Source of the DNA: an uncultured Sphaerochaeta sp.
GTDB lineage: Bacteria; Spirochaetota; Spirochaetia; Sphaerochaetales; Sphaerochaetaceae
NCBI RefSeq assembly: GCF_963677315.1
Contig: NZ_OY781939.1
Span: 1,054,001 to 1,118,000, forward strand
Direction: 5' to 3'
Length of the DNA: 64,000 bases
The notes below the pieces were generated by a model, which was not told where the DNA came from, did no database searches, and saw nothing but the letters and a program-made list of their open reading frames with translations. Positions within the stretch are counted from its first letter, which is position 1; each line of letters starts with the position of its first letter. Shown here piece after piece: positions 45,291-53,870 of the stretch. The position numbers and the translations under genes are program-made.

Positions 45291-46112
45291 TTAGTCAAAT
45301 TTCTTTTCAAACAGGTCCAAGGCCCTACCGGAAAGCGGGTTATCTTCACCCTTGAGCATGGATTTGATCGCTTCCATCTCACTTTTACTGAACTGCTTTC
45401 CTCCAAGCTTATGCTCCTCGAATGCCTCAGTGGCAATCGGACAAACCTTTCTTACCAGGTCAAGAATGGTCTGTGCGTAGATTCGGATCTCATATTGTGC
45501 GTGGGCATCAAGACGAAGTTGCAGAAAGTGGAACAGGTTATGGAGATCCATCTGCCAGTACCATTCGGTGTAAAGGCTTAAGGGAAGATCGATTCGGCTG
45601 AGTTCCCTGGCGATACCCATATCCAGAAGCTTCTGGTAGGTATCGTAGCTCCGCTTCTGGTCCTCGCTGAGAATGGAGAGCACCTTTTTTGCCATCTCAT
45701 CATCAACTGGCTCAGCAACTCTTCCTTGCTTGTTGTCATCACTCTGGAAATTGATATGGGCAGGATCTGGCTGATAGCACTCATCACTCATGACACTATA
45801 CCTTCCGCTAATCTCATTCACCCTACCTGTGCGGTGGCGGATCCACTGCCTGGCAACAAAAATCGGCATCTTCACATGGAATGTGAAGTTTACCTGTTCA
45901 AAGGGCGAGGTATGGTCATTTCTCAGCAGGTAGTTGATCAAGCCCTTATCCTGTCGGTAAGTCTTGGTCCCACTTCCATAGGAGACCCGTGCGCTCTGTA
46001 CGATTCGCTCATCACTTCCCAAGTAGTCAACCAAGCGGACAAACCCATGATCAAGTACGGGGAATTCCTTATCCAAAATCTCTTCAGCAGCGCTGACGAT
46101 GCAATGTGCCAT
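45291..46112 (-). CDS. thyX: Flavin-dependent thymidylate synthase
   Basis: 273 residues. Makes dTMP from dUMP with FAD and methylene-tetrahydrofolate. The ThyX motif appears as RHRTGRVNEISGRYS, and the dUMP/FAD region as QLRLDAHAQYEIRIYAQ. AAGGAG lies 11 bases before the ATG. ThyX produces tetrahydrofolate, not dihydrofolate, so folA can be dispensable. About 70 bases downstream of rsmE on the same strand. Confidence 0.96.
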   Translation of the reverse strand: MAHCIVSAAEEILDKEFPVLDHGFVRLVDYLGSDERIVQSARVSYGSGTKTYRQDKGLINYLLRNDHTSPFEQVNFTFHVKMPIFVARQWIRHRTGRVNEISGRYSVMSDECYQPDPAHINFQSDDNKQGRVAEPVDDEMAKKVLSILSEDQKRSYDTYQKLLDMGIARELSRIDLPLSLYTEWYWQMDLHNLFHFLQLRLDAHAQYEIRIYAQTILDLVRKVCPIATEAFEEHKLGGKQFSKSEMEAIKSMLKGEDNPLSGRALDLFEKKFD

Positions 46113-46180
46113 AACGATAGTACTCCTTCCTGTTTCTGGAATATTGCCATGGTACAGGAATATCCCACTCTCGGCAACTT

Positions 46181-46903
46181 CTAGAGAAGCCCCATCCTTC
46201 CAAGCAGTACAGCCAATCCTGCACTACATGCTGTTTCAGTCCTCAAAATTCTCTTACCCAGTGATGCAAACTGAAACCCATATTCCCTAAAGAGCGTTCG
46301 CTCCCTATCACTGAACCCACGCTCTCCTCCAATGGCTAAAACAACAGGTTGGTTCTCCTTCACTTGAAACAGGGAGAGAGGCATTCCCTCCCAGACATTG
46401 TCAAGGACAATCCTCTGGGTATCTGAAGGAAGCTTGGTAATGGCATCGGAGAGTGAGGAAGCAAACTGCAGTGAGCTTACCCCACTCTGGCCACTCTGCA
46501 TCGCGCCATCAATGAGGATGCTTTTATACTCCCCACTGGTGTAGAGATTAGCCTGTGCATAGGATTTCTCGGCAGTGTCGGTGGTACAAAGGATAAGGGA
46601 CCCAACCCCAAGGCTGACAGCTTCCCTGAGAATCCTTCTCATGCTGATAGGCCTGACCTGGGCCACAATGAGTGTAACCGGATAGAGAGAGGATGCCTGA
46701 TCATCTTCTACTTCGTAGGTGAAGGAGATGGCATGATCATCCATATTTGTGATGGTAGCCAAACCCTTGCTCTGATTGATAACCCCTGCTTGGAAGGTAT
46801 CGCCCACATCCAAATGAAGAATTTTCTTGATGTGACGGGCCCTATGGTCTTTCATGGACAGTTCATTGGTCTCAGATAAGGTAGAGAAGAGGATGATGTT
46901 CAT
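46181..46903 (-). CDS. rsmE: 16S rRNA m3U1498 methyltransferase RsmE
   Basis: 240 residues from ATG 46903 (MNIILFSTLSETNELSMKDH); the longer frame upstream overlaps lplA. SPOUT methyltransferase with LRILR-like HIKKILHLDVGDTF in the PUA-like part and the C-terminal knot motifs LAIGGERGFSDRE and LGKRILRTETACSAGLAVLL. No ribosome site, but TATAGT (46916-46911 on minus) ends 7 bases before the ATG; its -35 is weak. Confidence 0.94.
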   Translation of the reverse strand: MNIILFSTLSETNELSMKDHRARHIKKILHLDVGDTFQAGVINQSKGLATITNMDDHAISFTYEVEDDQASSLYPVTLIVAQVRPISMRRILREAVSLGVGSLILCTTDTAEKSYAQANLYTSGEYKSILIDGAMQSGQSGVSSLQFASSLSDAITKLPSDTQRIVLDNVWEGMPLSLFQVKENQPVVLAIGGERGFSDRERTLFREYGFQFASLGKRILRTETACSAGLAVLLGRMGLL

Positions 46904-46950
46904 ACAGGGCACTATAGCATAAGGGCTGGGAAAAACGGTAGACTGATGCC

Positions 46951-47919
46951 ATGAAGAATGCAATCTACTTGGCAAAATCGCACGACTGTGCAGCTAACCT
47001 GGCTGGAGAGGCATACCTGATGAGTCTGCCTTATGAGCATGTGTTGTATCTTTGGGTGAATGATCCCTGTATCGTGATCGGACGATACCAGAATCCGTTC
47101 AGTGAGTGCAACCTGCAGCGTATGGATGAGGAAGGAGTCCAACTTATACGGAGGCAAAGTGGTGGTGGAGCGGTCTACCATGACCAGGGCAACCTCTGTT
47201 TTACCTTGATTGGAAACAAGGAACAGACCTCCAAGGAAGAGAACTTCGCTTTAATACTCAAGGCACTTTCCTCGCTTTCCCTTGATTGTGAGCTCTCTGG
47301 CCGGAATGATATTCTTCTGAACGGGAAAAAAATCTCTGGCAATGCGTTCCAGACAACCGCTACCAAATTCTGTCATCACGGGACACTGCTGATCAGCAGC
47401 GACTTGTCGGTAATGGGCAATTATCTTACCCCAAGTTCCACCAAACTGGCTTCCAAGGCAGTAAAATCTGTAGCATCCAGAGTTGGGAATCTTAAGGAAG
47501 GCAACCAAAACATCACCAATGAGATGGTACAGGAAGCTTTAATCGAGGCTTTCAAGGCAACCTACGGGGATGCTGAGGTCCAGGAGATTGATTTTACTTC
47601 CTTCCCTGCCGCCCAGGAAAACTATCACCGGTTCGGGGACCGATCACAGATTCTCCAGCAAACACCACAATTCAGCCACTCTTTCACCCATCGTTTCCCA
47701 TGGGGTGAGGCTGATTTCAGGATTCTTGTAGAGAAAGGTGTGTTCAGTGATATCCTCATGTTTACCGACAGCCTTGATACCTCCATTGTAGAACGTATCA
47801 AAACACTGCTGGTCGGAGTACCATATGAGAAGAAAGCGGTAGAGGCGGTGTTGAAAGAGTGTGAGCAGGACGATTGCTCAGACCTGCTCACCTTCTTGCT
47901 AGATTCCTTCTCTTCCTGA
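46951..47919 (+). CDS. lplA: Lipoate-protein ligase A
   Basis: 322 residues. Attaches free lipoate to E2/GcvH lipoyl domains through lipoyl-AMP. The lipoate site RRQSGGGAVYHDQGNLCFT and the catalytic-Lys region NDILLNGKKISGNAFQ are clear, and a C-terminal accessory domain follows (from about 245). Divergent from rsmE with only 47 bases between starts. TAGACT lies 6 bases before the ATG, with no good -35. Its last 21 bases overlap convergent malQ. Confidence 0.94.
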   Translation: MKNAIYLAKSHDCAANLAGEAYLMSLPYEHVLYLWVNDPCIVIGRYQNPFSECNLQRMDEEGVQLIRRQSGGGAVYHDQGNLCFTLIGNKEQTSKEENFALILKALSSLSLDCELSGRNDILLNGKKISGNAFQTTATKFCHHGTLLISSDLSVMGNYLTPSSTKLASKAVKSVASRVGNLKEGNQNITNEMVQEALIEAFKATYGDAEVQEIDFTSFPAAQENYHRFGDRSQILQQTPQFSHSFTHRFPWGEADFRILVEKGVFSDILMFTDSLDTSIVERIKTLLVGVPYEKKAVEAVLKECEQDDCSDLLTFLLDSFSS

Positions 47920-49422
47920 TAATTCTATCAAGGATCTGAGTCGGTCAACCCTCCATCCCTCTGGGTGGAGGGTTTCTGCTCTCCAGCTCCAGTTACTCAC
48001 CCCACAGGTGGAAGGGATGTTCATTCTTCCCTCCGCTCCAAGTTCCAGCCAATCCTGCATGGGGAGAATGGCGTCCTTGGAGTGAGAGAGTAGCATCTGC
48101 CTGATCAACTGCCAAACTATCTGGTCATCAGGACATTCAAGGTAGCGCCTCACGGCATCCTTGGTCTGTTCATCCAAGGCATCATACCACCCTCTGGAAG
48201 TATTGTTGTCATGAGTACCCGTATAGATGACACTGTTGTGCTCACAGTTATGCGGTAAGTAGGCATTGCTTGCATCAAGCTTTCCGTTCTCAACCGAGAA
48301 GGCAAACTGAAGTATCTTCATACCCGGGAATCCATTGGAGAGCCTGAGTTCATCCACATCCTCGGTAATTACGCCAAGGTCCTCGGCTATGATGGGAAGT
48401 TCTTCCCCAAGATGTGCTTTGAGTGCAGAGAAGAACTCCTTTCCCGGCGATGGCTTCCAGATACCATTCATGGCAGTTTTCTCACCTTTGGGTACTTCCC
48501 AATAGGCAGCAAATCCTCGGAAGTGGTCAATTCTGATGATGTCACAAATCTCCAGGGTCTTCTCTATTCGCTTGATCCACCAGGCGAACTGTTGCTTCTG
48601 GTGGGCACTCCAATCATAGACAGGATTTCCCCACAGCTGTCCTTCATCAGAGAAGGCATCCGGCGGAACTCCGCTCGAAGCGGTTTGCCTGCCATCCTTA
48701 TCCATTTTCAGGAGGTCCCTATTTGACCAAGCATCCACGCTGTCGGGAGCAACAAAGATGGGAATATCCCCAATAATCTGGATACCCTTCTTGTTGGCAT
48801 ATCGCTTGACCTTTGTCCATTGCGTAAAGAAAAAGTACTGCTGTACCTGTATATTCTCAATTGCCTTTGCATGATTCTTCTTGAGCTGTTGTAATGTAGC
48901 CTCTTCCCGCAGTCTTACCTTCTTGGGCCAAATCTCAAACCAGCGGGAATCGTTGTAGGTCCTGCAAAGCACTTGATAGAGGGCATAGTCCTCCAGCCAC
49001 CACTGGTTTTCCTGAACAAACTGCAGGTAAGCATCCCAATCTTTTTTTGCTGCCTCTCCAATGAAGGTTGCGGCAGCCTGTTCCAGGAGCGGTTCCTTAT
49101 AGGAGCGTACGCTACCATATTCTACCCGGTTGGAGGAAAACTCGGGATGAAAGAGAACCTCTTCCACATCCAGGTATCCCTCAAAGGCAAGAGTCCTGAG
49201 GTCGATCAGGAGTTCATTCCCGGCAAAGGTCGATCGAGCTGCATAAGGACTGTCCCCATAGCCGGTGGGCCCTAGGGGAAGAATTTGCCACAAACTTACC
49301 TTCGCTTGGGAGAGCAAGTCAATAAAAGTAAAAGCCTCATCACCCAGTGATCCGATACCATGGGGTGAGGGAAATGATGTAGGGTGCATCAATACACCAC
49401 AGCGTCGTATGTCATGTTTCAT
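47899..49422 (-). CDS. malQ: 4-alpha-glucanotransferase
   Basis: 507 residues, GH77 amylomaltase. Typical N-terminus (GVLMHPTSFPSPHGIGSLGD), GDIPIFVAPDSVDAW, nucleophile Asp in IIRIDHFRGFAAYW, acid Glu in PIIAEDLGVITEDV and THDNNT. It moves glucan chains between maltodextrins. No ribosome site; TATAGT (49435-49430 on minus) ends 7 bases before the ATG, though the -35 is weak. Confidence 0.96.
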   Translation of the reverse strand: MKHDIRRCGVLMHPTSFPSPHGIGSLGDEAFTFIDLLSQAKVSLWQILPLGPTGYGDSPYAARSTFAGNELLIDLRTLAFEGYLDVEEVLFHPEFSSNRVEYGSVRSYKEPLLEQAAATFIGEAAKKDWDAYLQFVQENQWWLEDYALYQVLCRTYNDSRWFEIWPKKVRLREEATLQQLKKNHAKAIENIQVQQYFFFTQWTKVKRYANKKGIQIIGDIPIFVAPDSVDAWSNRDLLKMDKDGRQTASSGVPPDAFSDEGQLWGNPVYDWSAHQKQQFAWWIKRIEKTLEICDIIRIDHFRGFAAYWEVPKGEKTAMNGIWKPSPGKEFFSALKAHLGEELPIIAEDLGVITEDVDELRLSNGFPGMKILQFAFSVENGKLDASNAYLPHNCEHNSVIYTGTHDNNTSRGWYDALDEQTKDAVRRYLECPDDQIVWQLIRQMLLSHSKDAILPMQDWLELGAEGRMNIPSTCGVSNWSWRAETLHPEGWRVDRLRSLIELSGREGI

Positions 49423-49493
49423 GCTTCAGACTATATAGTATTCCTTTGCTGTTGGCTATCATTCAACAGGGAAGAGTTTGTTTTTGGGTGTTC

Positions 49494-49522
49494 TTGTTCT
49501 AACATGAAAAATAGGATATACT
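49494..49522 (+). promoter_or_regulatory. Promoter of carD, apparently leaderless
   Basis: TTGTTC (49494-49499), exactly 17 nt, TATACT (49517-49522), 6 nt, ATG at 49529. Predicted transcription start coincides with the start codon, and there is no ribosome site. Confidence 0.7.
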
Positions 49523-49528
49523 TGTGCT

Positions 49529-50032
49529 ATGAATTCAGCCCAGGAAACAAAACAATTTGCCATCGGAGAACATGTAGTATATCCTCTCCAAGGCGTAGGC
49601 GTCATCAAGCGTATTGAAGAACGAATGTTCAGAGGCGTCGCTACGATGTATTACGTGATCTACCTTGATATCTCCGATATGACGGTGATGATTCCTGTGG
49701 ATAAATCCGAGGAAATGGGGATCAGGCCAATCGTAGGAGACAAAGAAGCGAAACAGGCTATTGAATCCATTTCCAGCAAGTATGAACCTATGCCGGTAGA
49801 TTGGAAGGTCCGCTATCAGATGAATGTGGATCTGCTCAAGCAGGGTTCCATTACGTCAATTGCGAAGGTGGTACAGGCACTCTATCATCGCAGCAAGATC
49901 AAGGAACTGCCGGTACAAGAGCGAAAGCTCTATGACAATGCGCTTCGTTTGTTGATCGACGAGATCTCTTTTGCCTTGAAGAAGGACAAAAAAGAGATTG
50001 AAATGCTTGTATTCTCCAAATTGGAGAAATAG
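49529..50032 (+). CDS. CarD family transcriptional regulator
   Basis: 167 residues. N-terminal RNA-polymerase-interacting Tudor-like domain (FAIGEHVVYPLQGVGVIKRI, YYVIYLDISDMTVMIPV) and C-terminal helical DNA-binding domain (about 65-167). CarD binds the RNA polymerase beta subunit and stabilises open promoters, typically at rRNA genes. First gene of an operon with ispD and ispF, a linkage of CarD and isoprenoid genes seen in other bacteria. Confidence 0.93.
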   Translation: MNSAQETKQFAIGEHVVYPLQGVGVIKRIEERMFRGVATMYYVIYLDISDMTVMIPVDKSEEMGIRPIVGDKEAKQAIESISSKYEPMPVDWKVRYQMNVDLLKQGSITSIAKVVQALYHRSKIKELPVQERKLYDNALRLLIDEISFALKKDKKEIEMLVFSKLEK

Positions 50033-50036
50033 TTCT

Positions 50037-50849
50037 ATGAATTTTCCCCAACATGCAGTCATCGTGACCGCTGCTGGCAGCAGCGATCGCTTTAATGCGA
50101 ACAAGCAACTTGGTGTCAAGAAGGAGTATCTCTCCATCGATGGCCATACAGTGCTCTATCGCTCTGTTGCCCCATTTCTTGAAGTACCTGGATGTCAGGT
50201 TATTATGGTAACCCATCCTGAAGGAATGGCTGACCAGTGTGCTGTTGCATTGGAGGATCTGTTACAGCAGAATATGGTTCCCATCATACTCGTTCCAGGA
50301 GGAAGCGACCGACAGAAATCGGTTTACAACGCCTTGCAGATGCTCTCTTCCATGGCCTTGGCCGTGGACTTTGTTGCAATCCATGACGGAGCTCGTTGTT
50401 TCCTTACTCCCGATCTGGTGATCAAGACACTTGCAACAGCGACAGTTTTTCGAGGTGCAGTCCCTGCCCTTCCCGCTACCGATGCCCTGAAAATCATTGA
50501 TGACAATGGACTTATCACCCACCACATAGACCGCACTCATGCTGTAGGAGTTCAGACTCCACAGATTTTTACCTATCCAGAGATCTGGGAAGCTCATCAA
50601 GCGGCAAAAGACAGCACCACTTCTTATGTGGATGATACACAGATTTTCACTGACTACGGACAGGCAGTGGGTATTTGTGAAGGCACCCGGGAGAACAGGA
50701 AGATCACGTATATCGAAGATATTCCTGATGCTGAACAGCAGATTGAAGAGTACCTCCAAAACCTTGAGGAAGGCAAACGCAGCGCACATGCTGCAAAAGC
50801 ACTCCACCAGGCTATGGATGAGGTACAGAGGGAGCAGCAAACACCATGA
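50037..50849 (+). CDS. ispD: 2-C-methyl-D-erythritol 4-phosphate cytidylyltransferase
   Basis: 270 residues. MEP-pathway step forming CDP-methylerythritol. N-terminal VIVTAAGSSDRF and KKEYLSIDG replace the usual GxGxR/KQ pattern, but FVAIHDGARCFLTPDLV, VPALPATDALKIID and VGVQTPQIFTYPE are typical. A C-terminal extension of about 35 residues (GKRSAHAAKALHQAMDEVQR) goes beyond the family length. GGAG sits 9 bases before the ATG. Overlaps ispF by 4 bases. Confidence 0.93.
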   Translation: MNFPQHAVIVTAAGSSDRFNANKQLGVKKEYLSIDGHTVLYRSVAPFLEVPGCQVIMVTHPEGMADQCAVALEDLLQQNMVPIILVPGGSDRQKSVYNALQMLSSMALAVDFVAIHDGARCFLTPDLVIKTLATATVFRGAVPALPATDALKIIDDNGLITHHIDRTHAVGVQTPQIFTYPEIWEAHQAAKDSTTSYVDDTQIFTDYGQAVGICEGTRENRKITYIEDIPDAEQQIEEYLQNLEEGKRSAHAAKALHQAMDEVQREQQTP

Positions 50850-51325
50850 GGATTGGCACTGGTTGGGATGTTCACCGCCTCGCAGAAGGAAGGAAATTTA
50901 TCCTTGGTGGCATAGTCATTCCCAGTGAACGGGGTGAGGTCGCTCACAGCGATGGTGACGTCCTTGTCCATGCAATCATCGATGCAATCCTTGGAGCATT
51001 GGCGAAAGGGGACATTGGGTCCCACTTCCCCGATACTGATCCAGCTTTCAAAGAGGCTGACAGTCTGCAGCTGTTATCACGAGTGCTGGAAGAAGATCTA
51101 CCGCCCTACTCCATCGAGAACATCGATACCACGGTCATTGTCCAACGTCCTAAACTTCGTGACCATATTGATGCAATCAGGGAGAACCTGGCGAACGCAA
51201 TGCACCTCGAACTCAGTCAGGTTTCTGTCAAGGCGAAGACCGCCGAAGGAATTCTTGGTGAGCTTGGTACAGCGGAAGCGGTCATGGCCCAAGCGGTTGT
51301 CTTGATTTCCCAGAATCCTTGTTGA
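50846..51325 (+). CDS. ispF: 2-C-methyl-D-erythritol 2,4-cyclodiphosphate synthase
   Basis: 159 residues, full length. Zinc ligands in GWDVHRL (DxH) and the following His in SDGDVLVHAI; GDIGSHFPDTDP and KAKTAEGILG are IspF signatures. Start overlaps ispD (ATGA), giving adjacent enzymes of one pathway. Its stop codon lies inside the -35 of the tRNA-Leu promoter. Confidence 0.97.
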   Translation: MRIGTGWDVHRLAEGRKFILGGIVIPSERGEVAHSDGDVLVHAIIDAILGALAKGDIGSHFPDTDPAFKEADSLQLLSRVLEEDLPPYSIENIDTTVIVQRPKLRDHIDAIRENLANAMHLELSQVSVKAKTAEGILGELGTAEAVMAQAVVLISQNPC

Positions 51326-51351
51326 CACAATCCAAACAAATATTCTATAGT
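51322..51351 (+). promoter_or_regulatory. tRNA-Leu promoter
   Basis: TTGACA (51322-51327) overlapping the ispF stop, 18-nt spacer, TATAGT (51346-51351), 8 bases before the tRNA. Confidence 0.7.
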
Positions 51352-51359
51352 TGCCCTGC

Positions 51360-51444
51360 GCCCAGATGGCGGAATTGGTAGACGCACTAGGTTCAGGTCC
51401 TAGCGGTCGTTAAGACTGTGCAAGTTCAAATCTTGTTCTGGGCA
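51360..51444 (+). tRNA. tRNA-Leu(CAG)
   Basis: 85 nt. Acceptor GCCCAGA/TCTGGGC, anticodon stem CTAGG/CCTAG with loop TTCAGGT giving CAG (reads CUG), long class-II variable arm (GGTCGTTAAGACT), T-arm CAAG-TTCAAAT-CTTG, discriminator A. No encoded CCA. Confidence 0.96.
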
Positions 51445-51445
51445 G

Positions 51446-51487
51446 AAAGGCAAACCTTTTACTATAAAGGGTTTGCCTTTTTCTTTT
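51446..51487 (+). terminator. tRNA-Leu terminator
   Basis: Stem AAAGGCAAACC/GGTTTGCCTTT, followed by TTCTTTT. Confidence 0.85.
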
Positions 51488-51525
51488 GTCCAAAAACCAT
51501 CTCCCACACCAGTCCTGAACTGAGT

Positions 51526-51537
51526 ACTGTGCACAGT
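51526..51537. other. Perfect 12-bp palindrome in a gene-free stretch
   Basis: ACTGTGCACAGT lies in the stretch 51488-51702, which otherwise holds no convincing gene. It is not near a recognisable promoter, and its role is unknown. Confidence 0.35.
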
Positions 51538-51702
51538 TATGGACACAGTAAGCATTGAACTTAAGGAATTATCAGAGCAATTGAGGTCACCAAGCACCTA
51601 CCGCATCATAAGATTACCATAAATTGTTTAGCATAAATCAAGACCAGATGTACCCATATGTGAACACACAGAAATTACGTATTCCACGATGTGTCTCTGA
51701 CC

Positions 51703-52269
51703 CTAAACCCTGAGCACACCCCTGAATCCCCTCGATGCATAGTAGGAGTCAGCTCCGTTGTGATAGATGAATACCCTATCGTAGCGACAGTCACCAAAGA
51801 GCGCGCCACCAAGCTTTCTCATAGACTCAGGAGTACGAATCCAGCTGGAAGATTTTACATCAAAAACACCCAGCTTCTGGAGATTGCGGTACTGCTCCTC
51901 ATCGAGAAGCTCTATCCCCATTTCTGCGGCAAGAGAACCTGCACTACCTGTTGGAGGATTCTTTTTCCGGTTCTCAAGGGCTACCTGGTCATAACAAAGA
52001 CTTCTTCGGCCAACAGGACTCTCAGCAGAGCAATCGACGAATAGGTATACGTCAGAGGTTTCATCGTACCCGATTACATCTGGCTCTCCACCGGTGCGAT
52101 CCATCGCAAAGAGCGAAGAGAGCTTCTCAGGGTCTTGGGTAAGTCTCTTTTCAATAGCTTTCCAATCAAGGTCTTTGTGACGGGACAGGTTTTCCTCAAA
52201 TCTATTATGAAGAACATCAATGAGTGATGCTTTTTGTTCTAAAGTTAACGTAGTTCTAATTGTATCCAT
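51703..52269 (-). CDS. DUF4256 family protein
   Basis: 188 residues from ATG 52269, with AGGAG 8 bases upstream; the longer frame starts upstream of that site. Sequence features of the family are visible: RFEENLSRHKDLDWKAIEKR, DRTGGEPDVIGYD, FVDCSAESPVGRRSLCYD and an end with HNGADSYYASRGFRGVLRV. Soluble, function unknown. It stands alone between tRNA-Leu and the cytochrome-b-like gene. Confidence 0.82.
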   Translation of the reverse strand: MDTIRTTLTLEQKASLIDVLHNRFEENLSRHKDLDWKAIEKRLTQDPEKLSSLFAMDRTGGEPDVIGYDETSDVYLFVDCSAESPVGRRSLCYDQVALENRKKNPPTGSAGSLAAEMGIELLDEEQYRNLQKLGVFDVKSSSWIRTPESMRKLGGALFGDCRYDRVFIYHNGADSYYASRGFRGVLRV

Positions 52270-52309
52270 ACAGCATCTCCTATTCCACTTGATCAGCGGT
52301 ATCAAACAT

Positions 52310-52339
52310 AGTGTATCTATATCCTAGCATTTTACTCAA
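52310..52339 (-). promoter_or_regulatory. Promoter of the DUF4256 gene
   Basis: Minus strand: TTGAGT (52339-52334), 18 nt, TACACT (52315-52310), about 40 bases before the ATG. Confidence 0.5.
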
Positions 52340-52491
52340 GATACATACCCGTGCCTTGGAATGTAATAAAAACATAGATTGCAAAACAGAATGCAAAACC
52401 GGGAAAGAATAGGCAAACGTCTCTCTCTAGAATTAATCATTCAAAAGAATTGCATCAGAACTGCCCATCAATGTATTGACCGCAATATAAT

Positions 52492-52514
52492 CTAAATGTT
52501 AATTTAGTCTAACA
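52492..52514 (+). promoter_or_regulatory. Overlapping dyads upstream of the cytochrome-b-like gene
   Basis: CTAAA-TGTTAA-TTTAG (52492-52507) and TGTTA-N8-TAACA (52497-52514) overlap. TTGACC at 52477-52482 could be a -35 with the -10 inside the dyads. This suggests an operator for the two-gene cytochrome-b/DOMON operon. Confidence 0.4.
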
Positions 52515-52544
52515 ATAGGTGCTATACCTGTACTGGAGGTTCCA

Positions 52545-53186
52545 ATGAAACGAAGCTTATTCCATCTTGGATTTTTCCTCTCCCCTCTCATTCCTGTCAT
52601 CCTATATCTGTACTCTGTAGGTGCGCTTGTCGATTCATATTCAGTGTCAATCATCTTCGGTGTCTACGCTTTCGTCCTTGTCTCCAACCAGTTCTACCTT
52701 GCCTCACAACCAGCTTGGATGGTGTCCCTGCTGGGAGCAAAGTCGGTTCGCTCCTTGCATGGAAGTTCTCCACTGCTCATTATGCTCCTTGCTCTTATCC
52801 ATGCCTTGCTCAAGCTCGCTAATGGGTTTAGCCTCTCCACTTCACAAGCGCTTATCGGCTTGGTTGCGCTTATTCTATTCTTTGTTGGAACGATCGCTGC
52901 CTTGCTCTTCTTTGCAAATACCTTGCTTACCAAGCAGAAGAAATTTGCGCAACTGAGAGCAAGCACATTTGAAAAAACCGGTCTCACCCATCAGAAAGCC
53001 CGTGCGATGCACAACCTGATGGTGGTAGCTGGACTTGTAGTCTTGTTTCATGTCTTACTCGCCTCCACGTCTTCCTTCACCTATAACCCATGGGGGATTG
53101 GCATCCTGGTTGCTTGGATGACTTTCTCCCTTGTCTCTTATGCGTACTACCGGCTCTCTGGCCGGAAAACAAGGAGAAAATCATGA
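52545..53186 (+). CDS. Ferric-reductase/cytochrome-b-like membrane protein
   Basis: 213 residues with about six membrane helices. His residues sit at helix positions expected for two stacked b-type haems (RSLHGSSPLL, LLALIHALLKL, RAMHNLMVV, VVLFHVLLAS), as in ferric-reductase-like transmembrane domains. No FAD/NAD domain is present, so a partner must supply electrons. GGAGG precedes the ATG. Overlaps the DOMON gene by 4 bases (ATGA), indicating a two-protein unit across the inner membrane. Confidence 0.72.
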   Translation: MKRSLFHLGFFLSPLIPVILYLYSVGALVDSYSVSIIFGVYAFVLVSNQFYLASQPAWMVSLLGAKSVRSLHGSSPLLIMLLALIHALLKLANGFSLSTSQALIGLVALILFFVGTIAALLFFANTLLTKQKKFAQLRASTFEKTGLTHQKARAMHNLMVVAGLVVLFHVLLASTSSFTYNPWGIGILVAWMTFSLVSYAYYRLSGRKTRRKS

Positions 53187-53713
53187 AAAAACTCTCTATA
53201 GTTCTTATTATATCCCTGCTCTTCAGTCTGCCACTGGCAGCTCAGATATTCCCAACCTCTCCATCCAATCCCGTGGTTGATGGATCTTTCGGAACCAATG
53301 AATACCCCGAGATTGTACAACTCAAGGATATGCGTCTTGGGTATGCCCAGAGTAGGGATTCCAGTAATCTGCACTTCATTCTCGAAGCACCAACTACAGG
53401 ATGGGTTTCGGTTGGCCTTGGGTCCAATAGGATGCATGGTGCTCATATCATCATTGGCTATGATGCAATTACCAGCCAAGTCATCAGCGAGGAAACTGGC
53501 CGTGGACACAGCCACAGCCCATCCTCATCAAAGATTCTTGTGCAGAGTAAGATCAAGGAGGCAGGGGGTAAGACCACCCTTGAGTTCACGGTACCTGCCT
53601 CACAGTTTGATTCAGGAAGGAACCTCAGACTTATTGTTGCATATGGAAATCGGGATAATCTCAGAAGCAAGCATGTAACCTATGACAGCCACACCATCAA
53701 CTTCCTGAAATAA
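53183..53713 (+). CDS. Secreted DOMON-domain protein
   Basis: 176 residues. Signal peptide MKKLSIVLIISLLFSLPLAA, then one DOMON beta-sandwich: LHFILEAPTTGWVSVGLG, the motif RMHGAHIIIGYD (candidate Met haem ligand), and near the end SHTINF (candidate His ligand). DOMON domains bind haem b or sugars and pair with cytochrome b561/ferric-reductase membrane proteins in other organisms. AAGGAG is 7 bases before the ATG. With the gene upstream it would carry electrons to or from the periplasm; direction unknown. Confidence 0.75.
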   Translation: MKKLSIVLIISLLFSLPLAAQIFPTSPSNPVVDGSFGTNEYPEIVQLKDMRLGYAQSRDSSNLHFILEAPTTGWVSVGLGSNRMHGAHIIIGYDAITSQVISEETGRGHSHSPSSSKILVQSKIKEAGGKTTLEFTVPASQFDSGRNLRLIVAYGNRDNLRSKHVTYDSHTINFLK

Positions 53714-53736
53714 CACATATTCACTGGTGATTATGA

Positions 53737-53775
53737 TAAGGGTATGTTTGGAGCAACCAACATACCCTTATTTTT
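53737..53775 (+). terminator. Terminator of the cytochrome-b/DOMON operon
   Basis: 12-bp stem TAAGGGTATGTT/AACATACCCTTA, 10-nt loop, followed by TTTTT. Confidence 0.88.
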
Positions 53776-53870
53776 GCTCTGTCTTTAGCGGTCCATTCTA
53801 GTATTCTGTTAACAGGAGAATGGTACTACATCAAACCCAGGCCAACCCTAAGTAGCAAAAATCCAATTCC

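Noticed and set aside
51539..51622. Short 27-codon frame (MDTVSIELKELSEQLRSPST...)
   Set aside because: No ribosome site or known motif; too short to separate from chance.
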